Below, in pieces: positions 62,438-64,000 of a stretch of DNA of 64,000 nt. Under the pieces are notes generated by a model. It saw only the letters and a list, made by a program, of their open reading frames with translations. It ran no database searches and was not told the origin of the DNA. The stretch is from Carnobacterium_A sp036639135 (lineage in GTDB: Bacteria > Bacillota > Bacilli > Lactobacillales > Carnobacteriaceae). How positions within the stretch are numbered: the first letter of the stretch is position 1; each line of letters opens with the position of its first letter. The position numbers and the translations under genes were made by a program. The stretch spans positions 1 through 64,000 of the forward strand of contig JAVWJE010000001.1 in NCBI GenBank assembly GCA_036639135.1, read 5' to 3'.

Positions 62438-62456
62438 TTAAAAAAAATTTTTTTTA

Positions 62457-62496
62457 TAGAACCCTGCTATTTTTAATAGTGAGGGTTCTATTTTTT
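62457..62496. terminator. Bidirectional terminator
   Basis: TAGAACCCT (62457-62465) pairs with AGGGTTCTA (62482-62490), with an inner CTATT/AATAG pair. T6 is on the right and an A/T tract on the left. It separates the convergent exonuclease and tsaE genes. Confidence 0.87.
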
Positions 62497-62962
62497 ACTT
62501 TTCTTTCAAAAAATTATCTAACAACTTATTGTAACGTTGCCCAATTGGATTAAATAAAATCTTTCTTTCCATCAACTCTTCTCCAGATGGTTGAAGTTTA
62601 ATTTGTAGATACTCTGTGGGTAAATCTTCAGGAATAAATTTAGCCCATTCAACAATTGAAACGCCTTCTCCTTCAAAATATTCTTCCAACCCTAAATCAG
62701 TTCCACCTGTCTCTTCTAAGCGGTAAACATCCATGTGATAGAGCGGCAATCTACCATCTAAGTATTCGCGAATAATCGTGTAAGTTGGACTTTTAATGAT
62801 AAGTTTAATTCCTAATCCTATTGCTAAACCTTTAGTGAAAGTTGTTTTACCAGCTCCTAAATCTCCTTCTAGTAGAATCAAATCTCCAGGTTCTAGCCAT
62901 TTAGCTAATTTTGCAGCAATATCTTTCGTTTCCTTTTCATTATGTGCGTATAAATTTTCCAT
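62495..62962 (-). CDS. tsaE: tRNA t6A synthesis ATPase TsaE
   Basis: A 155-aa P-loop protein that works with TsaB and TsaD to make threonylcarbamoyladenosine in tRNA. Walker A is LEGDLGAGKTTFTKGLA. SPTYTIIREY and HMDVYRLE are the TsaE-specific motifs, and SIVEWAKFIPEDLP is the conserved Trp region. No other tsa gene is in the window. Confidence 0.94.
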   Translation of the reverse strand: MENLYAHNEKETKDIAAKLAKWLEPGDLILLEGDLGAGKTTFTKGLAIGLGIKLIIKSPTYTIIREYLDGRLPLYHMDVYRLEETGGTDLGLEEYFEGEGVSIVEWAKFIPEDLPTEYLQIKLQPSGEELMERKILFNPIGQRYNKLLDNFLKEK

Positions 62963-63044
62963 TCTTATCCCTCTTATCTATGTGTTTTCTCTTTCATTAT
63001 TTCATCTTCACCATTGTAATGGATGAAACATGAAAAAGCGAAAA

Positions 63045-63086
63045 CATTCCATTAAAAGCTGACTGTTTTCAGCATAAAATGGAATG
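63045..63086 (-). terminator. Terminator of the NmrA-like gene
   Basis: CATTCCATT (63045-63053) pairs with AATGGAATG (63078-63086), with an inner GCTGA/TCAGC stem. The T run is stronger on the plus strand. Confidence 0.7.
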
Positions 63087-63103
63087 CTTTTTTTGTTTTC
63101 TTA

Positions 63104-63739
63104 TTATTTACTACATACTGTAATTCTTCTATTTTCAAATGCTCTGTTTTCAATTTCATCAACTAAAGCAATGGCATAATCAGCATAACTAATTTCACTT
63201 TCTCCTAAATGATTGGTTAAAAGAAAATCGGTTCCTAACTGATAAGTACCTATTCGAGTACCATTTGGCATAAAGTTTTTTGGCGGACTGATATATGTCC
63301 AGCTTACACCTGTTGTGTTTTGCAACAGTTCTAATGCTTTTTCCATATGATAAGCTGACGGTTTCAAGATAGCTGGATAATCAGCTGTTTCGGATAAGCG
63401 CATACCGGTTTCTCTATCCACAATCAGACTACCCGATCCACCTACAACAATCAACCGAGGGGTTTTTTTGCCTTTTAAAATAGAAATTAAGTGTTCAATA
63501 CTTTTCTGATGAAGTTCTTCTGAACCTTGAGATGCTTTAAAAGCATCAACTACTATATCTAATCCAACTAAATCCTCATATGCTAAGTCAAATAGATCCT
63601 TTTCTACAACATCCCAGTCTTGACTTTCTAATTTGCGAGCATTACGGACAAGCGGAACAACTAAATGACCTCTGTCTAAAGCTTCAGCTGTGATACGAGA
63701 ACCTGATTTTCCTGTCGCACCTATGATTCCTATTCTCAT
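63104..63739 (-). CDS. NAD(P)-binding NmrA/SDR-like protein
   Basis: A 211-aa atypical short-chain dehydrogenase. The cofactor loop is IGIIGATGKSGSRI (GxTGxxG), followed by RGHLVVPLVRNARKL, VVDAFKA and LIVVGGSGSL. ILKPSAYHMEKALE contains the Tyr/Lys-like region, and WTYISPP is common in NmrA-type proteins. It may sense or reduce NAD(P)-linked substrates. GGAGGAG precedes the ATG. Monocistronic. Confidence 0.85.
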   Translation of the reverse strand: MRIGIIGATGKSGSRITAEALDRGHLVVPLVRNARKLESQDWDVVEKDLFDLAYEDLVGLDIVVDAFKASQGSEELHQKSIEHLISILKGKKTPRLIVVGGSGSLIVDRETGMRLSETADYPAILKPSAYHMEKALELLQNTTGVSWTYISPPKNFMPNGTRIGTYQLGTDFLLTNHLGESEISYADYAIALVDEIENRAFENRRITVCSK

Positions 63740-63853
63740 AGTATTTCTCCTCCTTCATGTTTTCCTTACTTCTATTATAAAGAGTTTGCTTTCATAAGCG
63801 CAAACATTCCCTCTTAAGTTCTATAGAATATGAAAAAACCCATTCTAAGAAAA

Positions 63854-63883
63854 AAAATCTTCCTTAAATTGAAGACTTTTTTA
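63854..63883 (-). terminator. Terminator downstream of a gene entering from the right edge
   Basis: AAAATCTTC (63854-63862) pairs with GAAGACTTTT (63871-63880) and T-rich sequence lies on both sides. It fits a minus-strand gene ending at 63933. Confidence 0.6.
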
Positions 63884-63932
63884 TTTCTTGAGCACTTAAC
63901 CAATCAAGTTTTAGTTTGGTTTGGCTTAGTTT

Positions 63933-64000
63933 TTATTTAATCCTTTCATTATGCAAGTGCCTCGTTTTCTCATCGGCGTGCAAAACATAATCATCAACCT
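63933..64000 (-). CDS. Possible C-terminal end of a gene cut by the window edge
   Basis: On the minus strand the last frame reads VDDYVLHADEKTRHLHNERIK and stops at 63933-63935. The composition is protein-like, and a terminator follows at a suitable distance. Only 22 residues are visible, so no family can be named. Confidence 0.35.
   Translation of the reverse strand, partial: VDDYVLHADEKTRHLHNERIK

Noticed and set aside
1..64000. tRNA or rRNA genes, CRISPR arrays, transposases, prophage genes
   Set aside because: None could be recognised; repeats found are short inverted repeats at terminators or operators.

Overview
The window is low-GC (roughly a third G+C) chromosomal DNA of a Gram-positive bacterium of the order Lactobacillales. 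The best fit is a Carnobacterium-like member of the Carnobacteriaceae. The reasons are purine-rich Shine-Dalgarno sites, frequent GTG and TTG starts, a mevalonate pathway for isoprenoids, the murB-potABCD arrangement, a PyrR attenuator and CcpA-type cre sites. The genus is inferred from gene content and protein style and was not tested by a search. No rRNA, tRNA, CRISPR array, insertion sequence or prophage was recognised. The sequence is from a draft assembly: ten Ns (60869-60878) lie inside a P-type ATPase gene.

Region 1 (1-19.6 kb) is mainly cell-surface chemistry. A glutathione reductase and an NCS2 purine permease are followed by a two-gene glycosyltransferase unit (GT4 plus GT1). Next is a four-gene phosphorylcholine operon, licD-licA-licC-licB, with a small purine-type deaminase at its end. 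After a UPF0126 protein, a split chromate transporter, a GNAT enzyme and an MgtC protein comes a GT2-GtrA-YfhO set, the architecture of the CsbB-GtcA-YfhO system that glycosylates lipoteichoic acid. Phosphoglycerate mutase follows.

Region 2 (19.8-31 kb) is stress and nucleotide metabolism. It holds a second disulfide-reductase-like flavoprotein that lacks the usual catalytic His/Glu, then ndk and a UvsE UV endonuclease with a lipoprotein. A four-gene operon resembling the MhqR quinone-detoxification regulon has a palindromic operator lying on its promoter. A formamidase-family gene has an elaborate upstream region. guaA and coaA follow.

Region 3 (31.3-38.2 kb) is an operon joining a small membrane protein and a TctA-like permease to the lower mevalonate pathway (mvk, mvaD, mvaK2, fni). 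In this sequence mvaK2 is interrupted by one in-frame TAA. A YhdH-type oxidoreductase follows a terminator.

Region 4 (38.3-54.7 kb) holds housekeeping and transport genes: GNAT, acyl-CoA thioesterase, azlCD, pdp and rpiA. A decayed codB still carries its PyrR attenuator. An ASCH protein, the polyamine ABC transporter with its cupin-type repressor, murB, the potassium pair ktrAB, a Gfo/Idh/MocA enzyme and exoA complete it.

Region 5 (54.7-64 kb) is a beta-glucoside module: a GntR regulator, a PTS EIIC and a 6-phospho-beta-glucosidase, with a consensus cre and a shared repressor motif. A yybP-ykoY manganese riboswitch precedes a P-type cation ATPase. A DnaQ-like exonuclease, tsaE, an NmrA-like protein and probably the C-terminal end of one more gene follow.
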